Positions 36,102 to 49,460 of a stretch of DNA of 64,000 nt are shown in pieces. This stretch comes from Pseudochelatococcus sp047501465. Its GTDB lineage: Bacteria; Pseudomonadota; Alphaproteobacteria; Rhizobiales; Beijerinckiaceae. The notes beneath the pieces are model-generated. The model searched no databases, was not told the DNA's origin, and saw only the letters and a list, made by a program, of their open reading frames with translations. Location of the stretch: positions 434,001 through 498,000 of the forward strand of contig NZ_JAZDRL010000001.1 of assembly GCF_047501465.1 (NCBI RefSeq), in the 5' to 3' direction. The position numbers and the translations under genes are program-made. The first letter of the stretch is position 1, and the number at the start of each line of letters is the position of its first letter.

Positions 36102-37313
36102 TTAGCCGATGGCCTTCTGTAGATTTTCATCGACCTTATCAAGGAAGCCGGTGGTTGATAGCCACTTTTGGTCTGCGCCAACGAGAAGCGCCAGGTCTTT
36201 GGTCATAAATCCAGATTCAACTGTGTCGATGACGACCTTCTCAAGGGTATCAACAAAGCGCTTCAGCTCGGCATTGTCATCCAGCTTGGCGCGATGGGCG
36301 AGACCGCGGGTCCAGGCGAAAATCGAGGCAATCGAGTTTGTCGATGTCGCCTTGCCTTTTTGATGTTCGCGATAATGGCGTGTCACAGTGCCATGTGCGG
36401 CCTCCGATTCGACAATCTTGCCATCTGGCGTGAGCAGTACTGAGGTCATTAGGCCCAGTGAGCCGAAGCCCTGTGCGACTGTGTCGGACTGCACGTCGCC
36501 ATCATAGTTCTTGCAAGCCCAGACGTAACCGCCGGACCATTTCAGGGATGAAGCTACCATGTCGTCGATCAGGCGGTGCTCGTAGTGAATGCCAGCCTTA
36601 ACGAATTCTTCGCGGAATTCAGCCTCATAGACCTCTTCGAAAATATCCTTGAAGCGACCATCATAGGCTTTCAGGATAGTGTTCTTGGTGGAAAGGTATA
36701 CGGGGTATTTACGTGAGAGACCATAATTGAGCGATGCGCGGGCAAAATCACGGATCGAATCATCCAGGTTGTACATTGCCATCGCAACGCCAGAACCAGG
36801 GAAGTTGAATACTTCGCGCTCGATCTTGGTGCCGTCTTCGCCAACGAAAGTCAGTGTCAGCTTGCCCTTGCCGGGGACGCGAAAATCTGTTGCACGGTAC
36901 TGATCGCCATAAGCATGACGGCCGATAATGATCGGCTGCGTCCAGCCTGGTACCAGACGAGGCACGTTGCGGGCAATGATTGGCTCGCGGAAAATAACGC
37001 CACCAAGAATGTTACGGATGGTGCCGTTAGGCGACTTCCACATCTGTTTAAGATTGAATTCCTCCACCCGCGCTTCGTCGGGGGTGATGGTGGCGCATTT
37101 GATGCCAACACCATACTGCTTGATCGCTTCGGCGGATTCGACCGTAACCTTGTCGTCTGTCGCATCACGGTTCTCGATACCGAGATCGTAATATTTCAGG
37201 TCGATGTCGAGATAAGGGTGGATCAGCTTATCTTTAATGTACTGCCAGATGATCCGGGTCATTTCATCGCCGTCGAGTTCGACGACGGGGTTCGCCACCT
37301 TGATCTTGCTCAT
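36102..37313 (-). CDS. icd: NADP-dependent isocitrate dehydrogenase
   Basis: Oxidative decarboxylation of isocitrate to 2-oxoglutarate in the TCA cycle; 403 residues. This is the eukaryote-like homodimeric subfamily common in alphaproteobacteria: VELDGDEMTRIIWQ near residue 11, KSPNGTIRNILGG near 94 (isocitrate contacts), YDGDVQSDTVAQGFGSLGLMTS near 270 shortened here to its metal-binding Asp and GFGSLG parts, and HGTVTRHYREHQKG near 308. It competes with isocitrate lyase, encoded 600 bases upstream, for the same substrate. Confidence 0.96.
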   Translation of the reverse strand: MSKIKVANPVVELDGDEMTRIIWQYIKDKLIHPYLDIDLKYYDLGIENRDATDDKVTVESAEAIKQYGVGIKCATITPDEARVEEFNLKQMWKSPNGTIRNILGGVIFREPIIARNVPRLVPGWTQPIIIGRHAYGDQYRATDFRVPGKGKLTLTFVGEDGTKIEREVFNFPGSGVAMAMYNLDDSIRDFARASLNYGLSRKYPVYLSTKNTILKAYDGRFKDIFEEVYEAEFREEFVKAGIHYEHRLIDDMVASSLKWSGGYVWACKNYDGDVQSDTVAQGFGSLGLMTSVLLTPDGKIVESEAAHGTVTRHYREHQKGKATSTNSIASIFAWTRGLAHRAKLDDNAELKRFVDTLEKVVIDTVESGFMTKDLALLVGADQKWLSTTGFLDKVDENLQKAIG

Positions 37314-37521
37314 GTGTCATTCACCTTGCACGGGAAAACAGCGTAGGAACCTTGGTGCGGATCCGTGCGGAACCGACACCAGCAATAAATCCCTATACGC
37401 ATTTTCCGCTGCGAATAACACCTGTGACCGGGGTGAAACAGTGACAAAATGAGAAATTTCAATGCAAGTCGCTGAAAAATGATTAGCACGTATGAATTGT
37501 AGACAACTCATATCTCAAACT

Positions 37522-37554
37522 AAAGGCCGGAGCCTTTCGAGGACTCCGGCCTTT
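37522..37554 (-). terminator. Terminator of the aceA-DUF4170 transcript
   Basis: A perfect 11-base stem (AAAGGCCGGAG with its complement CTCCGGCCTTT) and an 11-base loop lies about 57 bases after the DUF4170 stop on the minus strand; the arm ends in TTT. The rest of 37314-37611 shows no gene and should contain the icd promoter. Confidence 0.75.
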
Positions 37555-37611
37555 ATATGTCGTCTTGCAAGCTCTTGGTCGAAATAATCCGCGACCTTGT
37601 ATATCGGCGTC

Positions 37612-37836
37612 TCACGCTGCAGCCATCTGCGTTTTACCGGCCATCATGCGTTCAGAAGCGATAGAAAAGCGCATCAGAGCTTGGCTGCGGTGACGTTCAG
37701 AGATGCGGCGCCATTCTTCTTCCACGTCATCGCGGCTGTTGAAGGGGCCCGAAATCTGTTCAGTACCCGGGATGATGTTCTGAAAGTCGGTGTCGCTGTA
37801 TTCACCGCCCACGATCCAGTAACGAGAATGTTCCAT
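37612..37836 (-). CDS. DUF4170 domain protein
   Basis: A small 74-residue soluble protein matching DUF4170, a family found in alphaproteobacteria (YWIVGGEYSDTDF and GPFNSRDDVEEEWRRISE). Function unknown. AGGAG sits at ideal spacing before the ATG. It lies 91 bases downstream of aceA on the same strand and before a shared terminator, so it is probably transcribed with isocitrate lyase or from its own promoter in that gap. Confidence 0.85.
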   Translation of the reverse strand: MEHSRYWIVGGEYSDTDFQNIIPGTEQISGPFNSRDDVEEEWRRISERHRSQALMRFSIASERMMAGKTQMAAA

Positions 37837-37927
37837 TTTTTAGCTCCTGATCTCTGAAAGAAGGTATCAAAAGAGTTTTTCTGGAGGGGAGGAGGTGGAG
37901 AGTTGATGCTCTCCACCGGATGAAATC

Positions 37928-39220
37928 TTATTCAGCAGCATTCTGCTTAAACTGAGCCGTCTCGGTCGATTCGCCCATTGCGGTAGTCGATGACTGACCG
38001 CCGGTGATAGCAATCGATACCTGATCGAAGTAGCCGGTGCCCACTTCCCGCTGATGACGGGTGGCCGTGTAGCCCTTCTCCTCCGAATCGAACTCTGCCT
38101 GCTGCAGCTCGCTGTATGCTCCCATGCCGCGATCGCGGTAGCCGGTAGCCAGTTCGAACATGCTGTGATTGAGGCTGTGGAAACCTGCCAGCGTCACGAA
38201 CTGGTATTTGTAACCCATGGCCCCCAGCTCGCGCTGGAACTTCTCGATCTCGGCTGGCGAAAGCTTTGCGCGCCAGTTGAACGAGGGCGAGCAGTTGTAA
38301 GCCAGCAGCTTGCCTGGGTGGACCTTGTGCACTGCTTCAGCGAACTTGCGAGCATCGTTGAGGTCAGGGTGTGAGGTTTCCCACCACAGAAGATCAGCAT
38401 ATTTCGCGAACGACAGGCCGCGGGCGATGCAATGGTCGAGGCCAGTGCCCTCCTTGAGGCGGAAGAAGCCTTCAGGCGTGCGACTGTCGGGTTCGATGAA
38501 GGGGCGATCACGCTCATCGACATCGGAAGTGATCAAGCGTGCACTTTCAGCATCAGTGCGTGCAACGATAAGGGTTGGCACGCCACAGATATCCGCTGCC
38601 AGGCGGGCTGCTGTGAGATTCCGCTCATGCGCTGCTGTTGGGATCAGCACCTTGCCACCAAGATGGCCGCACTTCTTTTCTGAAGCGAGCTGATCTTCAA
38701 AGTGTACGCCAGCAGCGCCTGCTTCAATGTACGCCTTCATAATCTCGAATGCGTTCAGTGGGCCGCCAAAGCCTGCCTCAGCATCGGCCACGATTGGCAG
38801 AAACCAGTCACGCGTTACCTTGCCTTCAGCATGCTCGATCTGATCAGCGCGTTGCAGCGTGCGGTTAATCTTGCGAGCAAGTTCAGGCCCGGAATTCGCG
38901 GGATAGAGGCTCTGGTCCGGGTACATGGCGCCCGCCACGTTTGCATCGGCAGCAACCTGCCAGCCGGAGAGGTAGATTGCCTCAAGCCCGGCGCGGGCCA
39001 TCTGCATGGCCTGATTGCCCGACAGTGCGCCGAGTGAGTGTACGTATGGACGCTCTTGCAGCAGCTGCCACAGGCGGTTTGCGCCGCGTTCAGCCAAGGT
39101 GTGTGCTGGAAGAACCGAGCCCCGCAGCCGCTCCACATCGGCGGCGGTATACGGACGCTCGATGCCGTCAAAACGCCCCGCCGGCGCATTAGGAACGAGA
39201 GATTTGAAGTCGCGGCTCAT
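37928..39220 (-). CDS. aceA: Isocitrate lyase
   Basis: Cleaves isocitrate to succinate and glyoxylate, the first step of the glyoxylate shunt used on acetate and fatty acids; 430 residues. The catalytic signature KKCGHLGGKVLIPT with the active Cys is near residue 187, preceded by the metal-binding ADAEAGFGGPLNAFE near 155. AGGAG precedes the ATG. It is divergent from the ScfR-type regulator, whose family controls glyoxylate-shunt genes, and the intergenic region carries repeated TGTnAAA elements. No malate synthase gene is in view. Confidence 0.95.
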   Translation of the reverse strand: MSRDFKSLVPNAPAGRFDGIERPYTAADVERLRGSVLPAHTLAERGANRLWQLLQERPYVHSLGALSGNQAMQMARAGLEAIYLSGWQVAADANVAGAMYPDQSLYPANSGPELARKINRTLQRADQIEHAEGKVTRDWFLPIVADAEAGFGGPLNAFEIMKAYIEAGAAGVHFEDQLASEKKCGHLGGKVLIPTAAHERNLTAARLAADICGVPTLIVARTDAESARLITSDVDERDRPFIEPDSRTPEGFFRLKEGTGLDHCIARGLSFAKYADLLWWETSHPDLNDARKFAEAVHKVHPGKLLAYNCSPSFNWRAKLSPAEIEKFQRELGAMGYKYQFVTLAGFHSLNHSMFELATGYRDRGMGAYSELQQAEFDSEEKGYTATRHQREVGTGYFDQVSIAITGGQSSTTAMGESTETAQFKQNAAE

Positions 39221-39385
39221 TTTGGTATCTCCTGGTAACCTAATTCTTAGACATCTTTTACAGAATGGTCTCTGTCGAAACTTGATTCTCGCCGAAGACC
39301 CGTCCTACACCATCATCAAACACATTTTTCGCTTGCTTGGAAACACCAAAAGTTGCATTTTTGTATGAGTGTGTATTTGTTAAAA

Positions 39386-39415
39386 ATGTAAAATTGTGAA
39401 AGTTGTAAAAACAAC
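39386..39415. promoter_or_regulatory. Tandem TGTnAAA repeats and inverted repeat, probable ScfR operator
   Basis: Three copies of TGT(A/G)AAA start at 39387, 39395 and 39404, spaced eight and nine bases. The last overlaps GTTGT-AAAA-ACAAC (39402-39415), an inverted repeat that ends at the regulator's ATG and replaces the usual ribosome binding site. A related GTTGCATTTTTG lies at 39351 nearer aceA. Binding here would control both genes. Confidence 0.45.
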
Positions 39416-40846
39416 ATGAACGATATCTCGTCGAAGAAACTATTCATTGGTCCCCGCCTGCGCCGTTTGCGCCGCGAGCTTGGACTTACCCAGACGAGAA
39501 TGGCAGAAGAGCTAGGTGTTTCAGTAAGTTATCTCAATCTTATCGAGCGAAATCAACGCCCCGTAACGGCCCAATTACTGCTACGTTTGACCGAGGTTTA
39601 CGACATTGATTTGCGTTCTTTAGCGGGGGAGGCGGACCAGCGAGCGGTAGTTGATTTATCGGAAGTTTTGGCCGATCCGTTGTTTCGTGAGCTCGCAATA
39701 CCGCATCATGAAATTGTGGAAATCGCAGCTAACGCGCCTGCATTAGGCGATGCAGTAACCCGTCTTTACAAAGCCTATCTCGATGGCAAGCGGCGGGAAG
39801 AGAATGCCACCCGCCACTCGGATGGTCGTGATGAGCCTGCAGCTGCTTCCGAGGATCCCGTTGATACAGTTCGTGATTTTGTGCAGGATCAGCGCAATCA
39901 CTTTCCTGTATTAGAGGAGGCGGCAGAAGCAATTGCTGCGGAGCTGATGGTTGCCAACGCTGACCTCATGACCGCATTGCGCGAACGTTTGCGCGAAAAA
40001 CATGGACTTACTGTGCGCGTATTGCCGGTTGATGTGATGTCGACGACGCTGCGTCGCTTCGATCGGCACCGGCGTCAGCTCATGGTTTCGGAAATGCTTG
40101 ATAGCTCTGGCCGTATCTTTGCCATCGCCTATTTGGTGGGGCAGCTTGAGGCAGGCGCGCTCATGGATGAGATTATAGAGCGCGCACCTTTTACGGCGAC
40201 GAACACCCGCCGCTTGTTAAAAGTGAATCTCACCAACTATATGGCGGCAGCTATTATGATGCCCTACGGGCGTTTTTTCTCTGCCGCGGATGCGCTGGGA
40301 TATGACATACAAGTGCTTGGCGCGCGCTTTGGTGCGAGTTTTGAGCAGGTTTGCCATAGGCTGACAACTTTATCGCGCCCATCTGCGCGAGGCGTGCCGT
40401 TTTTTATGATTCGCGTTGATTCAGCAGGAAATGTTTCAAAGCGCTTTTCGGCTGCAAACTTTCCTTTCTCACGTTATGGCGGTACCTGCCCATTGTGGCT
40501 GCTGCATTCAACCTTCAAAAACCCGAATCATATTTTCACGCAGATCGTTGAGATGCCCGATGGCGCGCGCTATTTCACTTTGGCTCGGGCGGTCACAAGA
40601 TCTATCTCATCCTGGAATAAGGCAGAGCCTGAAGTCGCGTTGGCGCTTGGATGTGACATCAAGCATGCCGCCAAACTCGTCTACACGCGCGGTCTTGATC
40701 TTGCAGCTCCGGATGCGACACCAATAGGCATTAACTGCCGCTTATGTGAGAGGCCCGATTGTACGCAGCGCGCCATGTTGCCTTACTCGCGCGCTCTGGT
40801 TGTTGAGGAGCACACGCGGGCGGTTGCACCATTTCGTTTCAAGTGA
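39416..40846 (+). CDS. ScfR/RamB-family short-chain fatty acyl-CoA regulator
   Basis: Transcription factor of 476 residues. An N-terminal XRE helix-turn-helix spans about 12-66 (RRELGLTQTRMAEELGVSVSYLNLIER), an IrrE/M78-peptidase-like region about 180-310, and a C-terminal DUF2083-type domain with Cys-rich INCRLCERPDCTQRAML near 446. RamB and ScfR members sense acyl-CoA metabolism and control acetate, propionate and glyoxylate-shunt genes; divergence from aceA supports that role here. The start has no Shine-Dalgarno sequence; an AT-rich inverted repeat occupies that position, consistent with autoregulation. Confidence 0.88.
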   Translation: MNDISSKKLFIGPRLRRLRRELGLTQTRMAEELGVSVSYLNLIERNQRPVTAQLLLRLTEVYDIDLRSLAGEADQRAVVDLSEVLADPLFRELAIPHHEIVEIAANAPALGDAVTRLYKAYLDGKRREENATRHSDGRDEPAAASEDPVDTVRDFVQDQRNHFPVLEEAAEAIAAELMVANADLMTALRERLREKHGLTVRVLPVDVMSTTLRRFDRHRRQLMVSEMLDSSGRIFAIAYLVGQLEAGALMDEIIERAPFTATNTRRLLKVNLTNYMAAAIMMPYGRFFSAADALGYDIQVLGARFGASFEQVCHRLTTLSRPSARGVPFFMIRVDSAGNVSKRFSAANFPFSRYGGTCPLWLLHSTFKNPNHIFTQIVEMPDGARYFTLARAVTRSISSWNKAEPEVALALGCDIKHAAKLVYTRGLDLAAPDATPIGINCRLCERPDCTQRAMLPYSRALVVEEHTRAVAPFRFK

Positions 40847-41113
40847 TGTCAGATCACGATATGGTGAAGCCAATAGGGCGACAAATGCTGCATTTTATAG
40901 TAAATTTATAATTATGATAATAAGATCAATACGTTATTATGACACATGTGTCCCGATGCCTGAGTATTTAATTTCGCAATGATGTCGATTCGGATCTCGA
41001 ATCGTGCGTCACCCTTGCGCGACAGTCTGATTCAGTTCACACATTAAGTAGCTGAGGCAAGTGGTAAATCTTGCAATACAGTGCTTTGTATTGAGAACAC
41101 GAGGCTACATATC

Positions 41114-41683
41114 ATGCGCTGGATCACCGTCTTGACCGGGTTGTGCGCTGCTTTAGTCGTCACGCCCTCAATTGCTTATCAGATTGACCCATTAACGCGG
41201 GAGCCATTACCGGAGCCGGAAAATTTCGGCCCGCGTGCTTCGCCCATTACGCGAGAAATTGTAAGCTATTCTGGCCCTCATAAGCCTGGCACCGTTATTG
41301 TCTCCACGGCAGAGCGCAGGCTCTATCTGGTGCAGCCAAATGGTAAGGCGTTAAAGTACGGCATCGGCGTTGGCCGTCCGGGTTTTCAATGGGGTGGGGC
41401 GCAAACAATTACACGTAAGGCCGAGTGGCCGGGTTGGACGCCACCGCCTCAGATGCGCAAGCGACGGCCCGATCTTCCAAATTATTTGCCAGGCGGTCCA
41501 GATAATCCACTTGGCGCCCGCGCACTTTATCTGGGGTCGACGCTCTATCGTATCCATGGATCCAATGAACCTGAAACAATAGGGCAGGCGGTTTCATCTG
41601 GCTGTATCCGTATGATGAATCAGGATGTCATTGATTTATATACGCGGGTAAATGTCGGTACGCGTGTCGTAGTGCAGCGATAA
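41114..41683 (+). CDS. L,D-transpeptidase (YkuD domain)
   Basis: Periplasmic enzyme that makes 3-3 peptidoglycan crosslinks or attaches outer-membrane proteins to peptidoglycan; 189 residues. A signal peptide covers about residues 1-22 (WITVLTGLCAALVVTPSIA). The catalytic HGSNEPETIGQAVSSGCIRM motif (His and Cys) is near 142-161. The ATG at 41114 follows GAGG; a GTG at 41081 would disrupt the signal peptide. A strong terminator follows. Confidence 0.9.
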   Translation: MRWITVLTGLCAALVVTPSIAYQIDPLTREPLPEPENFGPRASPITREIVSYSGPHKPGTVIVSTAERRLYLVQPNGKALKYGIGVGRPGFQWGGAQTITRKAEWPGWTPPPQMRKRRPDLPNYLPGGPDNPLGARALYLGSTLYRIHGSNEPETIGQAVSSGCIRMMNQDVIDLYTRVNVGTRVVVQR

Positions 41684-41767
41684 AGCGCTCTTTATATAAC
41701 GAGGCAATTTTCCCTCATTTGCGCGACATATAATATGTGTGTGTCGCAGTAGAGCCGAAAAAATCAG

Positions 41768-41797
41768 CCTTCGCTCTTTGTTGAGCGAGGGTTTTTT
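41768..41797 (+). terminator. Intrinsic terminator after the L,D-transpeptidase gene
   Basis: A nine-base stem CCTTCGCTC / GAGCGAGGG with one G-T pair and loop TTTGTT is followed directly by TTTTTT. Confidence 0.85.
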
Positions 41798-41995
41798 GAT
41801 TTTTGGGATTTTTTTGATTTTGCTGAAGGGTTTTTCAGCGATTCTTGAGATTTTTGTCTGGATTTAGGGTTGTTGGCGTTGTTTTGATTGGGTGTGGGTT
41901 TGTTTTGGTTTGTTTGTAAAGCTTTGATATTATTGTATTTTTGATTTTTCGGGTTTGTTTTGGGTGTGGATGTGTGTGGATAATAATTTTAGATA
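41798..41995 (+). repeat. Strand-asymmetric T/G-rich tract upstream of the rRNA promoter
   Basis: About 200 bases are almost entirely T and G on the plus strand, with repeated GATTTTT, GGGTTTG and GTGTGGA words and very few C. There is no gene. It lies between the L,D-transpeptidase terminator and the rRNA promoter, where an UP-like element or bent DNA would be expected. Confidence 0.6.
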
Positions 41996-42024
41996 TTGAC
42001 GGCTTGGGGGTGTTGTCCTAGAAG
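41996..42024 (+). promoter_or_regulatory. Predicted rRNA operon promoter
   Basis: TTGACG, a 17-base spacer and TAGAAG followed by a GC-containing discriminator (AGCGTCAC) match a sigma-70 type rRNA promoter. It lies about 375 bases before 16S, leaving room for the leader. Other promoters in the leader are possible. Confidence 0.6.
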
Positions 42025-42207
42025 AGCGTCACACCGGCGCTGCAGCCGACAACGACTGCGGCGGCGGCTTAGTTTTCTCTGATGTCTGTGGATAGTTGGT
42101 TTAGTATTTCGATATTAGATTGACTTTCTGGTTTGGATGTCTAGGTTGGCGACATTGAATTTGCCTCGACAGAGGCGTTCTGGATTGAGCGTTGCTCATT
42201 TGGAATT

Positions 42208-42220
42208 AGCTCTTTGACAA
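42208..42220 (+). promoter_or_regulatory. boxA antitermination element in the rRNA leader
   Basis: AGCTCTTTGACAA matches the boxA consensus (TGCTCTTTAACA) bound by NusB-S10, about 180 bases before the 16S gene. Confidence 0.7.
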
Positions 42221-42399
42221 TTGAAGAATGGAAGAGAATCGTAGGCGGCGTTGTCCTTGCGGTTTTGGCAGAGATGCTGAAACGAATAGAGATAGCGACG
42301 ATCCTATGATTTGATGATTACTCGGTTATTTTCTTTATGGGAATGACCTGAGTTTACCGTCAATTTATTATAGTGATCTGTTCGGGATTTTACTCTTTA

Positions 42400-43887
<1,488 letters not shown>

Positions 43888-44058
43888 GTTTCTTCAGCTT
43901 GCTTTATCATGAAGTGACTATCGAAACACTTGGAACACTAAGAAGCGTTCAGATATGGACGACTTCATATGCGGGATGACGCCGTCTTCGTTTCTCTTCC
44001 ATTCGTGATGAACACGCGCTATGCAGGGCGTTTGCTTGGTGGTGTTAACCGCCGGTAT

Positions 44059-44135
<77 letters not shown>

Positions 44136-44197
44136 CTGTTTTACTGTTAAAGTGAGATGGTGTTACCCTGGGTAGAGCGGTCTTCCGTTTCCCTTTA

Positions 44198-44273
44198 GGG
44201 GCCATAGCTCAGCTGGGAGAGCGCCTGATTTGCATTCAGGAGGTCGTCGGTTCGATCCCGTCTGGCTCCACCA
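44198..44273 (+). tRNA. tRNA-Ala (TGC)
   Basis: A 76-base cloverleaf with acceptor GGGGCCA / TGGCTCC, anticodon TGC in GATTTGCATTC, GGTTCGATC T-loop and encoded CCA. It is the second spacer tRNA of the rrn operon. Confidence 0.97.
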
Positions 44274-44418
44274 ATTCATTGGTGTTGAGGTTTTGGGTTG
44301 ATCTGTAGCGTGTTCGTTGTCAAAGAAGAAGTTTTGCGGTTCTTTGTTTTTCCGAAAGCGTGAGAAACAAGAGTTTGCGAGGTTCTTTGTCATTGTAAAG
44401 AGGGAATGCATTCTTCTG

Positions 44419-44432
44419 AATGCTCTTTGTTG
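44419..44432 (+). promoter_or_regulatory. boxA-like element in the 16S-23S spacer
   Basis: AATGCTCTTTGTTG matches boxA about 155 bases before 23S. The rest of the 314-base gap 44274-44587 holds no gene; its end forms one arm of the 23S processing stem (GATCATGAGAGCAATCAAG pairing with the sequence just after 23S). Confidence 0.55.
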
Positions 44433-44587
44433 TGCTTCCATGATGCTAGCCGTATCGTGGAGTTCAAGTGCAGCGTTAAAAGAGAGTTGGATGAAGGTGT
44501 ATTCGGCAAGCATAAAGGTCTTTCTGACATTTTCTGCTGAATTTTTGGCTTTTAGCTAAAGATGATGTGGATATTGATCATGAGAGC

Positions 44588-47446
<2,859 letters not shown>

Positions 47447-47551
47447 CTCTTGTGATCAATGTCCACACAACAAAACAGAAAACGTCAGACAAAAGACCAA
47501 ATATATGCTTGCCGTGATCCTGAAAAACAGGATCATCCAAATGTTTTTTGC

Positions 47552-47671
47552 CGGCCCGGTGGCCCTGGCGAGGAGCCCAAACCCGATCCCATCTCGAACT
47601 CGGCCGTTAAACTCCTCAGCGCCAATGGTACTGTGTCTCAAGACCCGGGAGAGTAGGTCGTTGCCGGGCCA
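47552..47671 (+). rRNA. 5S ribosomal RNA
   Basis: About 120 bases with the conserved CCCGATCCCATCTCGAACTC and CGGGAGAGTAGGTCG segments. GGCCCGG near the start pairs with CCGGGCC at the end, extended by T- and A-runs that form the processing stem. Confidence 0.95.
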
Positions 47672-47738
47672 GCAAAAAACATTCAGAAAATCCCTCAAAA
47701 AATGACAATATAAATATCACCCAATACAAAAAAAATAA

Positions 47739-47815
<77 letters not shown>

Positions 47816-48345
47816 CTCTACAGCACGACGTGCTGTCCGGCAGTAGCCCAAAACTACGATACAGTACGCCAAGCACTGCGATCAGACGCTAAATCCCTGA
47901 CATAAAACACAAATTACAAAACCGACAGGTGCAAAGCGGGCAGGCGCCGGCGCGGCCACGCCATATGGTCGAGGTACATACAACGTCGTATGCTCACGCC
48001 GCCTCTCGCTAGGCCGGGAGCGTTAACGCAGAATGCTGCCCTATATAACGCGCAGTTGGTCGCGTGCCACCTCAGACGCCCTTACGAGAGAAAATGGCTA
48101 AGATGCGAGTATTGCTTAGTTTTAGACTGACGCGTAGCGAATAATTATATCCCAATAAATCTCGTCACGATTAATGTATAATTATAAAGTATTATAATTT
48201 GTGTAATTATGATTTTCTATAAATGTGAATACACGTTTATACAATCAATAATTGATACTTATCGATGGTTAGTTTATCAACCCGTAGTCATACCATGTGG
48301 TGAGCTCCAATATTTGTATAGAGTTCCTTTAGCAAATCATTTGCC
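47816..48345. other. Gene-free junction between tRNA-fMet and the accessory island
   Basis: No gene is visible in these 530 bases. CAGCACG-A-CGTGCTG (47821-47835) forms a seven-base stem six bases after the tRNA, without a T-run. From about 48130 to 48345 the DNA becomes strongly AT-rich (for example ATTATAAAGTATTATAATTT), unlike either side. I found no second copy of the tRNA 3' end that would mark an attachment site. Confidence 0.5.
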
Positions 48346-49381
48346 ATGATTTCAATGGCTTACGATATCGTGAAGATCAGCATGACAGACCTCATGCGGC
48401 CGGCTTTCAATGCCGGCATCGCACTCGCGCGTGTAGACGAGCGCATCGCTTGCTCGCCGGTCGGGATCGGGGCTTTCGAACGCGTGCACTTCGCTGACGC
48501 CTGCGCCTCGCTGTGGATCGACGGTGAACTCGTCCACCTCGAAGACCTCGTCCTTCACGACGCGACCCGCCACATCCGCACCCCCACCCACGAACTCACC
48601 ATCGCCCGCGACGTGTTGCGCACTCGTCGGCGGATCGCCGCGCAGTTACCGGATTGGCCTTTGTCCCCAGAGGGTATCCGAAATCTACGACAGATGGCGG
48701 AAATCAATTCCGTCGATGTGGCAGGGACGCTCGGCGGCACCATAAGTCCAGCGTTGAACAGCGCGGACGGGGACGGAGGAGATGATGCGGACAATCTGCC
48801 CGGTGTCGACTATGCCGCCATCGATGCGCTGCTGATTCGAGGCGGCGATTGAAGAGGCAAAGCGTCCCGGCCGAGCCGACAGCAACAGGGCGGCCGATAA
48901 GAATCCGCTCGTCTACGATCTCGACTGGGACGAGCTTTCCGTGCTTCAGCATGCGCCTTGGCTCGGCCGGCTGTTTGCCGCTTCGATCCTTCGGGAAACC
49001 GGCATTTCCACCGGTGCCCATCTCGCGGCCATCAGTCTAGGCCTGAAAACCATTCCTGTCGATCGGCGTCGGCATCGCGATCGCGAAATCCGGCTGCTTG
49101 CCATCGCCCACGGCCTGATTGCGGCTGCCGAGATCGGCATGAAGGAGCATGACCGGCTGGCCCTGGCAAAAACGATGTTCGAGCGAAAACTGGAGGGGCG
49201 GCGGGCGTCATCAAAGCTGCCGGAACTGGTCGAGCTCGTCATGGCAAAGCCCCTAGTGTGGGCCGGGATGGTGGCAAAGACACTCTAGGTCACGCCACAG
49301 GCGGCGCGGCGGATCGTGTTGGAGCTCGGCCTCAGGGAGATGACGGGGAGGGGGATGTTTCGGGCGTGGGCAATAGTCTGA
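48346..49381 (+). pseudogene. Decayed RHE_PE00001/DUF1612-family gene
   Basis: The parts of one rhizobial-plasmid family protein (N-terminal DUF1612-type region, C-terminal helix-turn-helix) lie in order but broken. Frame 1 runs from 48346 (or ATG 48355) to a TGA at 48850 (LVHLEDLVLHDATRH, RTPTHELTIARDVLRTRRRI). The reading then shifts to another frame at about 48845 (AIEEAKRPGRA), joins DLDWDE directly to LSVLQHAPWLGRL where family members have roughly 30 more residues, and meets a TAG after MVAKTL at 49286. The remainder (VTPQAARRIVLELGLREMTG) continues in frame to 49381. Frameshift, deletion and nonsense together make function unlikely. GC content is clearly higher than the flanks. Confidence 0.85.
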
Positions 49382-49460
49382 AACTTCGTGTGGCTCATGC
49401 CTTTCGATGCATACGGAACCCATTTGATATTTGGTCTGCGAACAGCGCAGGTCGACCCAC

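Noticed and set aside
39386..39415. Short tandem repeats before the ScfR gene as a CRISPR-like array
   Set aside because: The units are seven bases at eight to nine base spacing; there are no spacers and no cas genes in the window.
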